The position numbers and the translations under genes were made by a program. A model generated the notes under the pieces. That model saw only the letters and a program-made list of their open reading frames with translations. It was not told the DNA's origin and ran no database searches. Positions 42,290 to 54,424 of a DNA stretch of 64,000 bases are shown piece after piece. This DNA comes from Mactromeris polynyma. Lineage: Eukaryota > Mollusca > Bivalvia > Venerida > Mactridae. The stretch is taken from NCBI GenBank assembly GCA_032209605.1, contig JASFXZ010000001.1:40118619-40182618 (forward strand). The letters run 5' to 3'. Within the stretch, counting starts at the first letter, position 1; every line of letters begins with the position of its first letter.

Positions 42290-45200
42290 AGCTTTATGTC
42301 GGGTGTTATACGCAGTTAAGGGCGGTCTTCAGTTGACCAATCCGGTATTTCTGAGTATTAACCATCACTAACAACGTCGTCTGCAAAGAACGTTCAACTT
42401 CCTCTCATCAATCAAAGGACATATGAATTAAGATGTAAATGTTATCTGTCAAGGTATACGGAGTTTACAACGTACGACTTTTACCGAAATCCATTTTGGA
42501 TCTGGAGTGACCAGCAATCGTAACATCTCGGCAATTGTTATGTAGCACAACAAATCTTCACCTGCAAATTGCGCCGACCATCTTTTTTCAAGCTATTTCT
42601 TGTTTTAAATAATTTCATTGATAAGATATATTTGTTATATAAATAAACGTTTGTCTCTGATTCTGTGTACAGCTATTATGATGGAAAAGGGAAAGTACTC
42701 CTCTTTGTATAATCGCTCTTGCTATTCGAACTAGTGTTTCTTGCGTGTGTGTTTCTATTATTTTTTCAATCGATTTCGTACTCGTCTTTTAACAATTCAT
42801 GTACATGTATTTCTGTTCGAATGTATTGATTTTTACACAAAAAAGTAAAAACATAAATATTTACGTCGAGTTAACAAAATGTTCAACAGCTAATTTGTCT
42901 ATATTGTACACAGTTGATATATGAAACAATGAATGTGGAATATATTGTGGTTTATCTTTTCTTAAAAAAAGTTCTAATCAAATGTAAGCGGTATATTGTT
43001 CTGCCTCGGGATGATGCGGTGAGATTTTAGAGTGAGTCCTTTAGCACGGGTATTGTGTGGTGTTATTGCTAGGAAAGATTATGTTGTCTCAGGAAACGCC
43101 ACATTCACAAGACATCGCCTCCCCACACAGATCTCAGGGAAACAGCAGCATACAAAACATAAGCAGTTGAGGGGGTGTAAGGGCAAACATCTATGGGTAT
43201 GGAACCTAAGGCATTGTCTTGCCGATACCATTGAAACAATTCCTATGTTGTGTTTAATACGTGATGATCATGAGCAACTTTTATAACTCCTTGTACTGTT
43301 GGTGTAGCCATGTACGTTGAATGTGGCAGTAAAAAATATGTTTGTTTCAGGTTTCCCGACCTATCCTATTTTTTTGCCCCGACCCTAGAACATTGTTCGC
43401 GTGTTAATATTTCTTTGGGGGTTAAATTTCTTTGAGTGAATTTTTGTTAAGATTCATATTCCGGCCCAGTTATTCTACTCTTTACGAGTATTCCAGCTAT
43501 ATGGCTTATGTTCACTTTCAATAAACATTATCAATGTTAAAAGCGACAGGGGATTCGTCATGTGTTCATTTAAATATATATTCAATTTGCTACCCTATTT
43601 TTTGGGGGCATGAAACCAGAAACAAACATGTATTTTTAGGCCTTATTTCATTTTTTCAATACTTGTGGGAAAAAGAATACAACAAACACTTAGCTATCTT
43701 CGTCCATTTTACTGGCAAACAAAATAAAAAGCAACAGATAACAACAGGTGCTTTGGGAAGGTGTTGTTTTAGACCTATGCTCATGTTACGCAAGACTAAA
43801 ACACACACACACGCAAACACACACAACGTGACATGCAATTTTGTCTACTAGTTATCTAGCAAAAGTTTCAATTATACATGTACAAATGATTCGCTCCAAG
43901 TAGTGTCCGTTCATATAACCATTTGATTATGCATACACACTAGAGGTCACGTGATATTTCTGACACAATCACAGAGCTTATACACATACGCCATGTTGGT
44001 TAACACAGACACAAAACATGTCGGTCAATATATTTTGTGACTTAAATCACCTGAGAAACTAACTGTTGACACATTGTTTGCATACAATCAAAATAAACAA
44101 AACATGCAATGCATTTATTAAGTAGTTCAAAGTATTTGCATAATAGGTAAATGTTTCATATTAATCACCAACATGTTATATTGACATACTGCTACCAAAC
44201 TCAGCTTTCGTCGATACAAGCTCAGTTATTTGTAGTTACATGAAACTACGTTGGGTAAGATAAATAGTCGAGTACTAAACACAGACGTCATGTCCATGTA
44301 AAAGAAATATAATTTAGTACAAAAGTACAATGGTTAACAATTAGTTTATAAAAATGGGAGTTTAACTCGAAGATTAAATACAGCTTAATGTGTTTGTAGA
44401 AACAATAGACATCACAAGTCTTTGCTGATTTGCTAACATACATCTGGTAAGCTCCCTCATTGTCTATTTTTGTATTTCATAGAACATTTTTCTTAGAAAC
44501 ATGCATTCAATGCAGTTGATGAAACTTATGATCATGCTACATTCAATATAATTGATGTGAAAAAGTACTCGCTCCTCCATTGAAACAAAAATTAAAACAA
44601 AACGATGTACATATTTAATACCCACTATAAATCCGACGTACACTACTATGCTTTTGTCAAACATTTATGCGAAACATTAACAGATCTACAGTGCTTGATA
44701 GAATAAACTGTAATAAATTATACTGTAAGAGTTTTCTCGATTCGATCACTGTAAGTATTTTTCACAGACTGTCCAGGATAGAATTTTTCATCTACTGGCG
44801 CACACTAACGTCGCCATAATCATTACAATGGGATATGTACAATAATGTGAATTAAAGCCATCGTTTCGTTTAACGAGGCAAAACCACAAACATTCGCTAG
44901 ACTAAAGACCGAGTGATAAAAATGCCCTCAAATTTGTTAATTTAGTTTACTATGTTATAAATCGCTAAGAATTTAGTTTAGTTTGAAGAAGCAGAGAAAT
45001 GCTTTTGGGAACTCAGCACCCTCCCTTAGACGAAGCGAGCATGTGTTAACCCTATGACACTAAAAGCGAATAACAGTAAATATATCTGCCCACTGGTCTC
45101 GCACACAATTCTTCGGCGATTTTAACACTTTAGGAACATAAAAACGATTACGCGCACTTATTGTCTCCTTACATATCACAAGGGAACATAACGTAAAGTA

Positions 45201-45584
45201 CCAAACTTGCCACACTCGCCCTAACCCGAACTCCCAGATCATTGGCTGAGTAGGAACAGTGATGGTGCTTTGACAACTTCGGACACCTACTGGAGCACGT
45301 GAAGCTAAAGGGCGTTGTAAGCTGTCTATCATTGCTATGTATTTACACTAACACAGACCAAATACATATATATTCAATGTACAAAATCATTATTCATCTA
45401 ACCATATATGTAATTGAACAATTATTAACATTTAGATAACACTATGCATATTGGAATGTTATACTCGGTTGTAACATTAACATAAATGAGCATATCCTGA
45501 CATGGTTTCATGTTCTAACAATGGGTAACATTCATCTGATTACGTTAGTTAGCTTAATTCTAGTCTGGTATTCTGTTGTGTCAT
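42290..45584. other. Non-coding stretch of unit C
   Basis: Counterpart of 19817-23208. It holds the exon-like DQQS segment (42475-42575), the dispersed repeat (43085-43210), an AC microsatellite (43799-43825) and a 90-codon minus-strand ORF (45060-45332) whose frame shifts between copies, arguing against coding. Confidence 0.5.
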
Positions 45585-45866
45585 TTAGATAATAAGTACA
45601 GATAAACACAAGAACAGGAATATTTTTTTCCGTTCCACGAAATGACTATCGTACATGCCCTTCCACTTTCCCGGGTGTGGGATAATGTAGCGTCTCTGTT
45701 TTGGTATCCGGTCGAACGCGGTACGGAGTTTAGCCATTACGAGGCGTGGGAAATAATCTTTCCCTAGCAAAAACAAGTAAGCAATTTCTTCAAGTAACGG
45801 TAACTCAACATGCAACAGATAGAAGTTTTGTAACAGTTGTCTACCGTAGATAAGGTTGGGAATCAT
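45585..45866 (-). CDS. Hypothetical ORF of 93 codons, copy C
   Basis: The first 71 codons match the ORF at 23209 (MIPNLIYGRQLLQNFY, ELPLLEEIAYLFLLGK, RIPKQRRYIIPHPGKWKG). A base change removes the stop seen in B, so it runs on through ERKKIFLFLCLS. No family is recognised and no signal peptide is seen. Only the shared portion is a candidate for real coding sequence. Confidence 0.3.
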   Translation of the reverse strand: MIPNLIYGRQLLQNFYLLHVELPLLEEIAYLFLLGKDYFPRLVMAKLRTAFDRIPKQRRYIIPHPGKWKGMYDSHFVERKKIFLFLCLSVLII

Positions 45867-46329
45867 TTCTCGAAATTATTAATTCAATGCCCAAACAATA
45901 TAACAAAATTTCCATTATTAATTTCACAGGATTTCAGACTTTGTATCGATTTCATTTATATTGTGGGCTGGCGTTCTCTGCGCACAATTAAAGGTACATA
46001 CTCTTATTTTGATGACAAAATATTCTAAGTCATAAATACGAGAACATCGTTGTTAATTGTATTTAAACACTGCATTGTCACTTTTCTTACATTTTTTTCA
46101 AAAAAAACACAAATACAAGTGTGCAATACAGGTATTTTCTATCCTGACATACGCGCCGAATTAGCGCTGGCGTAAGAAATACATGCATCAGAGTCGTGTT
46201 TTGATGTTCCAGGAAACTTTTAAGAAAAGTTTTCGAGTACGTCTGGAAGCCATTAACCTGTCATTTCCTAAAAACCATTCCAGACATATGTTGATAGAAA
46301 ATCAGACTATCTACCTTTAAACATCATTT

Positions 46330-46565
46330 AGAACTTCTGTGGGATTTCCAACCTCTTCTGTAAGTGACGTCATTTCAAGAAAATTCACATGTGATGTCAC
46401 TATGTGCAAGCAGGAAACAATATATACTCAATATTGTTACTTTGCTTTCATATAGCCATATGGGGTAAATATTGCTCACTGTCAGTACATGGTGACGTCA
46501 CATGTGACGTTTTCTGGAAATGATGTCATTTACAGAAGAGGTTGGAAATCGTACAGCGGCTCTCA
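46330..46565. mobile_element. GAGCGC MITE, family 1, second site, unit C
   Basis: Orthologous to 23872-24106: GTGGGATTTCCAACCTC at the left and GAGGTTGGAAATCGTAC at the right, with GTGACGTCA motifs inside. Not present in unit A. Confidence 0.65.
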
Positions 46566-47649
46566 TCGTGTATTTACAGGACAATGATATTACAAGTATA
46601 AATTTAACTTTTTTTAATGTCAGTATTTTAAAAACTCACTGCAACAAATTAGCTACCATAACGCCTCTACTAAATGTATATTTTTAGTCACAAATGTAGA
46701 TTTTTATAAATCATATTCAGATATCATTACATTTCTTTTGCATACTTGAGAACGTGAAACTAAAAGCATGTATGAAACGAAGCAATTGAGCGACACAATA
46801 TTTCCATAACATTATAATATATACTGGTCAAACGTACTATGCCACCAGTGCTATCTATAGTCCCCTGATTTTGATCCCAATACGTTTTAACATTTACAGT
46901 TCAAATGAATTGATCTCTCAAAAACGTTAATGAAAACCTGTCAAAATATTGTGCATTGTTTCAGATCACTTTTTCATAATGTAGGGAAGATTCTCAAAAG
47001 ACAAAATTGCGGGTTAGTTCTTTTGACCAGTATATTTATTAACATTGCACCAATTAGTGTGACACAACTAGCCATTTGTTGCGATTAACAATATATACAT
47101 ATCTATTGGTAGAGAGCTACATGGACATGTAACAATAGCTTAATCAGGAATGTCTAAAAGATATGTCTAAGAGTATTATTGAATCTAAATGGGCAATGGA
47201 GATGATACTAAATTCTATAAGAGAGGTAAACTAACTAACATCAGAATGTTTGTTATGTATGCTGTATGTCGGTAATTCCTCTAAATCAAACAGTATACTA
47301 ATAAACAAAGCTGTTTAAAACATTGATATAGAAATACACGCATTTGGTGAAGTTTTATTCAGACTTATTGAATCTTTTTTTAACCAGACTTATTATACGG
47401 TAGTCGTTGTCCATTTCTTACTGATTCAAGAACCACACATAAACAACCCATGTCGTACCATTCTAATAAGAATTCTTAAGAGGTATCTTTTATTTAAAGT
47501 TTAATTGCAAAATGTAATGAACAGTTCATCAATTTTAAATAAATGAAGTTGTAAACAATAAAAGAAAACAGACTCATATTGAGAAAAAATGCCATTTGCG
47601 GTATTTTCAAACACTGTATGTATAATACTATGTTTGTATAAGTATAAAT

Positions 47650-47886
47650 GAGCGCTGCTGTGGGATTTACAAACTCTTCTGTAAGTGACGTTATTTCAAG
47701 AAAACGCAACATGTGATGTCACTATTTGCAAGCAGGAAACAATATTTACTCCACATGGTCACGTCATCTTCATATTGCCATATGGAACAAATATTGCTCA
47801 CTGTCAGTACACGGTGACGTCACATGTGACGTTTTCTGGAAATGACGTCACTTAAAGATGAGGTTGGAAATCGTACAGCGGCGCTC
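47650..47886. mobile_element. GAGCGC MITE, family 1, third site
   Basis: 237 bp from GAGCGCTGCTGTGGG to CAGCGGCGCTC, flanked by AAAT on both sides (47646-47649 and 47887-47890). With the ATTT at 42063 this fixes a 4-bp A/T target duplication for the family. Confidence 0.82.
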
Positions 47887-48007
47887 AAATACTAAATGAG
47901 TAGATGCACTGTACGTATTGAATAACAAATGGAGGTGTATGAATGCATGTTCGCCTTCTTAATTCTCTATTTGTATTACTGATTTTTTTACCTGCAAATT
48001 TTAGATC

Positions 48008-48180
48008 GGAATATTCCATTTTTGACATGTCAGGTTTCTTGTTAGGTGTAGGTATTCCATTTTTGACCTGTCATGTTCATTTTCAGATTGGAATATTCCA
48101 TTAATTCAAGTTCATTTTAAAATCGGAATATTCCATTTGGACATGTCAGGGTTACTTTTAGATAGGAATATTCCACTTGG
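48008..48180. repeat. Tandem repeat with GGAATATTCC palindromes
   Basis: About five units of 35-43 bases. Perfect GGAATATTCC occurs at 48008, 48090, 48125 and 48165, with a degenerate one near 48051, each followed by ATTT/ACTTGGACATGTCAGG-like sequence. The palindrome fits the heat-shock element pattern nGAAnnTTCn. Confidence 0.75.
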
Positions 48181-48579
48181 ACCTGTCAGGTTTATTTTTA
48201 GATAAAACTACCTGAATAGGTAATCGACGATATTTCTAAAACATTCGGGTAGTTAAAGTCATTAAAAGTCATTTAATATGAATACCGTACAGTCGTAGAG
48301 TAGTAATAGCTGACATAGATGACCGGTAATATTAGAGTGCCAACGGACATACTAAAATAATAAATACATGTACCCCCTATCTCGGGAAACTGAACATACC
48401 ATTCAAAAATAAATCTCGAATGTCAATAAAATAAGTATATAAACAAATATACACAGAGATTATTCATACTTTGTACACCATCTACACACGGTTCCAACTA
48501 CACACATTAATTCATTTTGTATTCAATTTGGCACATTGCAATTGAAGCCGAAGCAGATATACATGAGAACAGGGTCCGG

Positions 48580-49100
48580 GTTATAACGTATACTTACACT
48601 CAGGCACAAAGCACAAATCACAAAATGTACTTTCGTTAAGTCTTATATTGAAATTTTGAGTGTGGAAATGCATGAAAATATCTAATAAGTGCAGAAAACT
48701 GCTCTTAATCCATTTTCTTTAATATGAGATATGGGAGTAATTATAAGGTTTTAGTGTCATACTCCACACTCAGACTTAATAATCACTCACAGATCTCACA
48801 TATCACTCAAATCTCTAAGAAAAAGGACCACGTAGAATATTCAGTCCTCATTAAAGAATATTACACATGTTCACACTAAATACGACTCACTATCCACCCC
48901 AAAGGAGTAAATGTTATGATTTGAGTGCTGAGTGAAACTATCGGTTAAAATCCCTGATTCAGGTCTCTGTGTTTATAGAGCAACTATAAATATCGTTGTA
49001 GTGTGTATTTACAACAGATGTGTCATAAAGTGCTTCTATCAAATATTAGCACACACATATCACGTTTGGCCGCTTGAAATAGTCGATAAAATGAATACCA
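48580..49100. repeat. Dispersed repeat family 2, diverged copy
   Basis: Shares GTGTGGAAATGCATGAAAA, GATATGGGAGTA and CATACTCCACACTCAGACTT with the repeat at 17640. GTGTGGA and its complement TCCACAC lie on either side, supporting an inverted-repeat element. Confidence 0.45.
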
Positions 49101-49335
49101 TATAATTATTAAACTCATGCTTTATAATCACTTTGTAAATACATATATGTTTTCTTACAACCATTTATTTAAATACTTTAAGTCGCAAATTCAAAAAAGT
49201 GTTTATCTCCCTTGTACATATACAAATATAAACATCATTGTTCGATAAACATTATTTCGTATTGATAATCAAATTTTGTTCATGTATATCAATAGGGCAA
49301 ATAATTAACTGTTTTATGGATTTAGGAAAGGTGAA

Positions 49336-49460
49336 GATGTTACAGGGAACGCCACATACACAATACAATACCTCCCCAAACAGTTCAAAGGGAGCATCAA
49401 CCTACGAAACATAAGGAGTTGAGGAGGCGAAAAAGCAGATATCCATGGGAATAGGGACGT
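49336..49460. repeat. Dispersed repeat family 3, diverged copy
   Basis: GGAACGCCACATACACAAT, CCTCCCCAAACA and ACATAAGGAGTTGAGGAGG match, with substitutions, the stretches at 2239-2310, 20619-20740 and 43085-43210. Shorter relatives (GGAGGCACAYACAGGAC-like) occur near 54890, 60040 and 60910. Confidence 0.45.
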
Positions 49461-50586
49461 TAGAAATCGTCTGGTTGACTATGAAAACAATCATGGAGAA
49501 TTTAGCTTGGGACCGTTTGTCATATTACTGCAGTAGGTATTGTAAGTATCATTGTATCTTTGATACAGCCGTAGCTTTTGTCTGACACAGCAAAAACACA
49601 GCTAGATTGAACGTATGATGACAACAAAGATTACATGAACTTGGCGAATTCAAGCGTTAAATGAGATATTATTAATAAGAATGTCGTTATCGTAGTAATT
49701 ATACTGAAATTATTGTGTTTTGTTTTCTAAATTATGTATTCAATTAATGACAAATACATATACATACACAAGTACATGTTTTTGTATATTTTAATTTACA
49801 TTATTAAAACTGCATTGAAAACATTCTAAACGATGATTATTTAAAGGCATCAGAGAAATAAATGATTATATTTACATTCCAATCGTCTTCACAAATATTT
49901 AAATTACACGTTTTCTATCAATGATTGTCAGACGAAATACGCACGTACAAAACAAATATTCCATGACCTTGACTTTGCAGCCAGTAAACCTAACTAATAC
50001 CATACATTCACTCACCCAATCATTAACCATCAATAGTTACATAACAGTGATTAAGAATACATAATTCACAACATAACCACTGTCTGCGATACATTTAATA
50101 ACAAACTCAACCATTAACACGTTAATATAATGTAGATACAAGTGCCATTGGTGCACCCTCAAAACATGTTTAAACCCCAAGTGGAGTTTTTTGCCATCGA
50201 CCATACTTCTATCTACTACCATCATTTATCATATTGCCTAGTGTCCCTTTTGCTTTTGTAATTGTTTACATGTTTGTATATTTTCATGTCTCCTTGTGCT
50301 TGTAGGAAGGCTGTGTCCTTCACATGTGGCATTTCCTGCTCCCCTTCTTCACTCGTATTGCTATCAAAACTTTGGTACTAACAATTACTGTACAATATGC
50401 CCTCACTATATTTTAAAATTGCATTTGTAGGTTAAAGTATCACAGACATTGTTCATGCCGTTTCTAATGTCCTAAGTCACCATTATTTTTACGGATAGAG
50501 CTCTGGGCGGATTAAATTATATTTGTTATTGTGTACACACTAATTCTACAAGTATTAAACTCATACACAGTATATTCAATGAACAC

Positions 50587-50612
50587 ACTGTTCCCCAACG
50601 TTGGGGAACAGT
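50587..50612. repeat. Perfect 26-bp palindrome
   Basis: ACTGTTCCCCAAC is followed directly by its exact reverse complement with no spacer, centred on AACGTT. It lies in C-specific DNA downstream of the HCN stop codon. Confidence 0.85.
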
Positions 50613-51337
50613 ACAATGTTTTATCTTTCAAACAAGCATGGTAAATGATCACAGTGATATATAAGTACATAATTATACATGTTGCATTTCTGTGTTTTGT
50701 TTCTTGGTGATGTAAAGTTCATAGCTCTAAACCTGAAAATAGAAACACTAGACACATTAATATGGTCATAAACAGTAAATATATTTAATGTGTATGCATC
50801 TTCAGACATTAGATCATCTTATGTAATTGTAACACGCTCACATTTTATGTCTGACTTACTTAATGACACACATTTAAAGATTGCTCAACAGCAAAACTAA
50901 CCGAATACAATAGTCCTTTAAGCTTTTTATCACATAACCAGGATGTTAAAATATGTGGGTTCGATTCCTTATACAAATATAATTTTAGAAAATCAGTAAA
51001 ACAATACTTTCACAATGATAATAGAAAGATTACAAATATAATGGTTTGCAGACAAAATTCTAGATAAAAGAAAATTACACTATTCCAATTTTAGTTCAAT
51101 ATCACTCACCTGGGTAAAAGTTGTAGTCAATTATGCCTACAGCACTGGCAGATTATTCTATTCTTTTAAATGAATTCAGAGATATTGTATCAAATTATCG
51201 CAGTATAATTAAAAGATGATTTCAAAACAAATTGCATAATAAAACAACAGAAGGACGACAAATCTGAAATTGATTATTGAATCGGGCTCTTAACAATGTA
51301 CTTATAAAAACCTCACCTTACATACATCTGGCACCAA

Positions 51338-52620
51338 CTACAAAATGGACGAATCATGAACGAGCTTATCGCTGCTATCGTCTGTTTGTTTGGTAACATT
51401 AAACGGAATAAGCTGTGCTTCTTCGAAATCTACGAAATCTACGTGTCGTTTTTTAGCTGATGACTTTCTTGAAGTGCTAGGCTCTGAATGTTCAGAACTC
51501 GTTAGTGGAACACGCTCACTATCTTCAGTGTCTGTAGTTAATGAAAAGTTAACTTGCATAGGTCTATCTATTTTACTGGAGAGGCCAGAGACCGAAGGTT
51601 TTTTAGCTGTTGATTTTCTTGAAGTACTAGGTTCTGAAGGTTCAGAACTCGTTAAAGGAACACGTTCACTATCTTTAATGGTTGTAAGTAAGGGAAAGTT
51701 AACTTGCATAGGTCTATCTATTTTACTGGATTGACCAGAGCCCGAATGCTCTGCTGAGAATGCCGATGCCGGATATTTCTCTTTAGAAGAGTCTGATTTT
51801 AGCACACCCTTAGTGCTCAAGTCTTTGTCTTTCTTATCACATTTAGCAGGTGAGGAACTTGAATGCTCCTTCGATTTACTGGTTGCCTTTTCAGGAACAG
51901 AAAGGAAATGCATATTGTGTCCATCGGAGGTCGGAGATTCGTCACAAATAGAAGTTTTTGAGCCCGATTTACGTTTTCTCACATCCTTAGAATCAAATAC
52001 TTTGGTAAAGAATTTGTTACTAAGACTGTCCTCCCGTTTCTTTTTTGGACTGTCTTCCGGATAATTCTCCATAATCATACCAAGATTTGCACCAACGCTA
52101 CCAGAACGCTTACGTTCACTTAATCCAGGAGGAGCGAGTAATCCAAATAAATTTGGTCCAGATGGAGCTTTCCGAAGCATATTTCTAAATTTACTGTCCA
52201 GTGAAACATCTTTCAAGTTTTCACGCGAACGTGATTTTCTTTCTTCAGCAATTCTATGCAACTTTGCACTAAAATCTAATTTGAACTTCTTTTTGTGCTT
52301 AGCACTTTTAGAACTTCCAGAACTATCATCCGAATCTTTATCTTCGTCTTCACTCGCACTTGTGACCACCGGAGTCGATTCCATAACTATTTCGTTTAGT
52401 AGTCGTTGATCTTCGTCTAGATCAGCACGGCTGCTGACAATACTTGGATTCTTCCCAATTTTGGTCAGTCTTTCGGCTGCAACACTTTCCATGGTACGTC
52501 TCATTACAGGGTAACGATCCAGTACATCCTTAAAATGTTCCACGGAGAGTGAATATAAATTCACATACGTCTCGGCTCTTACGCTTGCTACCCGCTTTGC
52601 ATTCGTAAGCAGACAAATTT
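51338..52620 (-). CDS. HCN channel, last exon: end of CNBD, C helix and cytoplasmic tail
   Basis: Begins after TTTCAG; with the G ending the previous exon it reads GEICLLTNAKRVASVRAETY, the phosphate-binding cassette of the CNBD. The C helix follows (RRTMESVAAERLTKIGKNP). The remaining 330 or so residues are a low-complexity Ser/Lys/Glu-rich tail with an acidic patch (SEDEDKDSDDSS) and two tandem repeats of about 47 residues, each holding SSKIDRPMQVNF and SERVPLTSSE. The stop is TAG at 51338-51340. Val follows Arg in KRVAS where vertebrate HCN2 has Thr (RRTAS); sea-urchin SpIH also has Val there. cAMP binding shifts gating of these K+/Na+ pacemaker channels. The only intact copy; A and B are truncated. 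Confidence 0.93.
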
Positions 52621-53118
52621 CTGAAATTTTAAATCGAAACTTGCTTGAAAATAATAACAAACTCTTACACTATCTTAATTTAATCCCTAGAAAGAAATTA
52701 ATCTCTCAATATAAACAGTTCAATTAGTGTAAAAACTTTATCTGAGCATATTGTGTTAACTACATGGTACAGAAAGTTGCCAGTCTTGATTATAGCCAAA
52801 AAGAACTGTATAGATCATTAGTACACATATTTCACTACCTGCAAGACACATAGTCTGTAAATGCAATTTTATACCATGAATGATGTAAGGGCCAATTAGT
52901 ATGTGCGTTTCAGTTTACGAATCGAGCGAAACCCTTTTTACAACTATATAAACATAGCCGTCTTCTTTGTGTTTTTCATGTTTGGATTGTGTCTCTTTTG
53001 CTTTGTAATTGTTTACATTCATTTCTATGTGTCCTTGTGCTTTTTGGGTTGGATGTGCACTTTGTATGTGGCATTTACTGATCAAGTTCATCTGTCTTTT
53101 TCTGTACAAAGATAATAC

Positions 53119-53228
53119 CTCCAAAGTACGACCCGTCTGAGAGAGATGTAGCGACTTCCCCTTCAGTTGTTATCACATCAACAATACCTTCCTGAATAAA
53201 ATACATCTTGCTGCCCATTGTTCCTTCC
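53119..53228 (-). CDS. HCN channel exon: CNBD beta roll
   Basis: 110 bases, acceptor ATTGTAG and donor GGAG|GTATTATC. It starts with G that completes Arg (AG from the previous exon) and reads [19 protein letters not shown], ending LSDGSYFG with one base left over. This is the beta-roll of the cyclic-nucleotide-binding domain. Gly in QEGIVD is kept here but is Cys in orphan copies A and B. Confidence 0.93.
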
Positions 53229-54290
53229 CTACAATACACAGAAGTGTTCAAGGTACAAATCTGTATTTCTCCTATCTACTCCACAAGGTCCTATCGTCTC
53301 AAATTACAAACATATCATTTTCACAGGTAATGCGTTCCACATTTAATCTGAAGCTTTGTATGCATTTATAAAACCTATACTGGCCTCAGTTTCAAGGAAA
53401 ACTTAAGTTATAACTCAGTAACATGCTCAACTTGAAATGTATATAATTATCGACAGTCTACGATAAAATAACATCGCGAAGTAATTCACCAAGTTTGAAT
53501 TCAGCTATTGTATGATTAAATGATACCAAACCTTTCTTTAAGATTTTTATGCAAGTATGCTTGAGTCATCGTATAAGATATAATGCCTTAACATTATGTC
53601 GTACACATGATGCGAATGACAAGCGAATGTAACCATTTTAGTAAATGAGTTTTGTTATTAAGCACTATCATGAAAGTCTAGTGATTGTATGATCTTACGT
53701 CGGAAATCAGCAAAACTATTTCTCTTTCGAGGAAATGTAAAAATCTACCGTCGTAATTTGTATCATATGTGTCATTTAGACATTAAGTTTCGAATCTGTG
53801 ATTGATTTTGTCTCATTCGTTTACAACGACATTTAGCATTACCCAAGAATACATCCTACTAGAAATGTCTGAACATGTGAATGATTTACATTTGGTTTCT
53901 CGCGAGGCAGCCGCATGTAATAGCATCATTTCACCGTATCTCGTATGTGGGATGATTTCATAAGACATATAGAGCGTTTCGTTAATTTGAAACGATTATA
54001 TCCAAAATAATCATAAGTATTCAAAAAACGTCAATTTCGACGTTTTCTGATAATGGTAGGGTTGGAAGAAAGGTATCAGCAGACCGAATTTATCTATAGC
54101 GCATAAATGCCCAGCTTTCAAATATACGATAAACATTAATAAATTATTAATTGAAACAAATGATGATATTAAACTGATTTTCAACAAAAACCTTCAGAAA
54201 TATTATTAATGACATAGTACAAATCTGACACTAATGAACAGCCAATTTTAGATATCGGCATAAAATCACGGATGGAAATTCTGAACGTAC

Positions 54291-54424
54291 CTGATGATAT
54301 AATCGCCTGCCTGAAAGACTTCAAACTGCAATTTGCTCACAACTTCCGATACAAACTGCGGATCAGCATTTGTAAAGAATGGTACAGACGCCACAAGAGA
54401 TCGGCAATTATGATTTATCACATC
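54291..54424 (-). CDS. HCN channel exon: end of C-linker and start of CNBD
   Basis: 134 bases, acceptor ATTTACAG and donor ATCAG|GTACG. Reads [36 protein letters not shown] and QAGDYII, matching the vertebrate NCRKLVASMPLF/NADPNFV and FQPGDYII regions. This exon was not included in the duplication, because the unit ends at 53503 in the neighbouring intron. Confidence 0.93.

Larger units (their letters stand above)
47213..51337. other. Unit C sequence deleted in A and B, outside the HCN tail
   Basis: From 47213, just after GATGATACTAAA, to 52372, C carries 5.16 kb absent in A and B. Downstream of the HCN stop this part contains a third MITE site, the GGAATATTCC repeat block, dispersed repeat family 2 and a 26-bp palindrome. 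No gene is supported. It may include the HCN 3' UTR near 51337 and below. Confidence 0.6.
40857..53503. repeat. Segmental tandem duplication, unit C (HCN parental copy)
   Basis: Homology to A and B ends at 53503, directly after a shared GAATTCA. From there C continues into the HCN intron and upstream exons, whereas A and B switch to the PAN/WSC block. C alone keeps the sequence 47213-52372, which includes the HCN tail exon, so it represents the parental HCN locus. The duplicated segment therefore ended inside an HCN intron. Confidence 0.92.

Noticed and set aside
51390..51734. Plus-strand ORFs of 83-114 codons opposite the HCN tail
   Set aside because: They are shadows of the low-complexity HCN tail exon on the minus strand.
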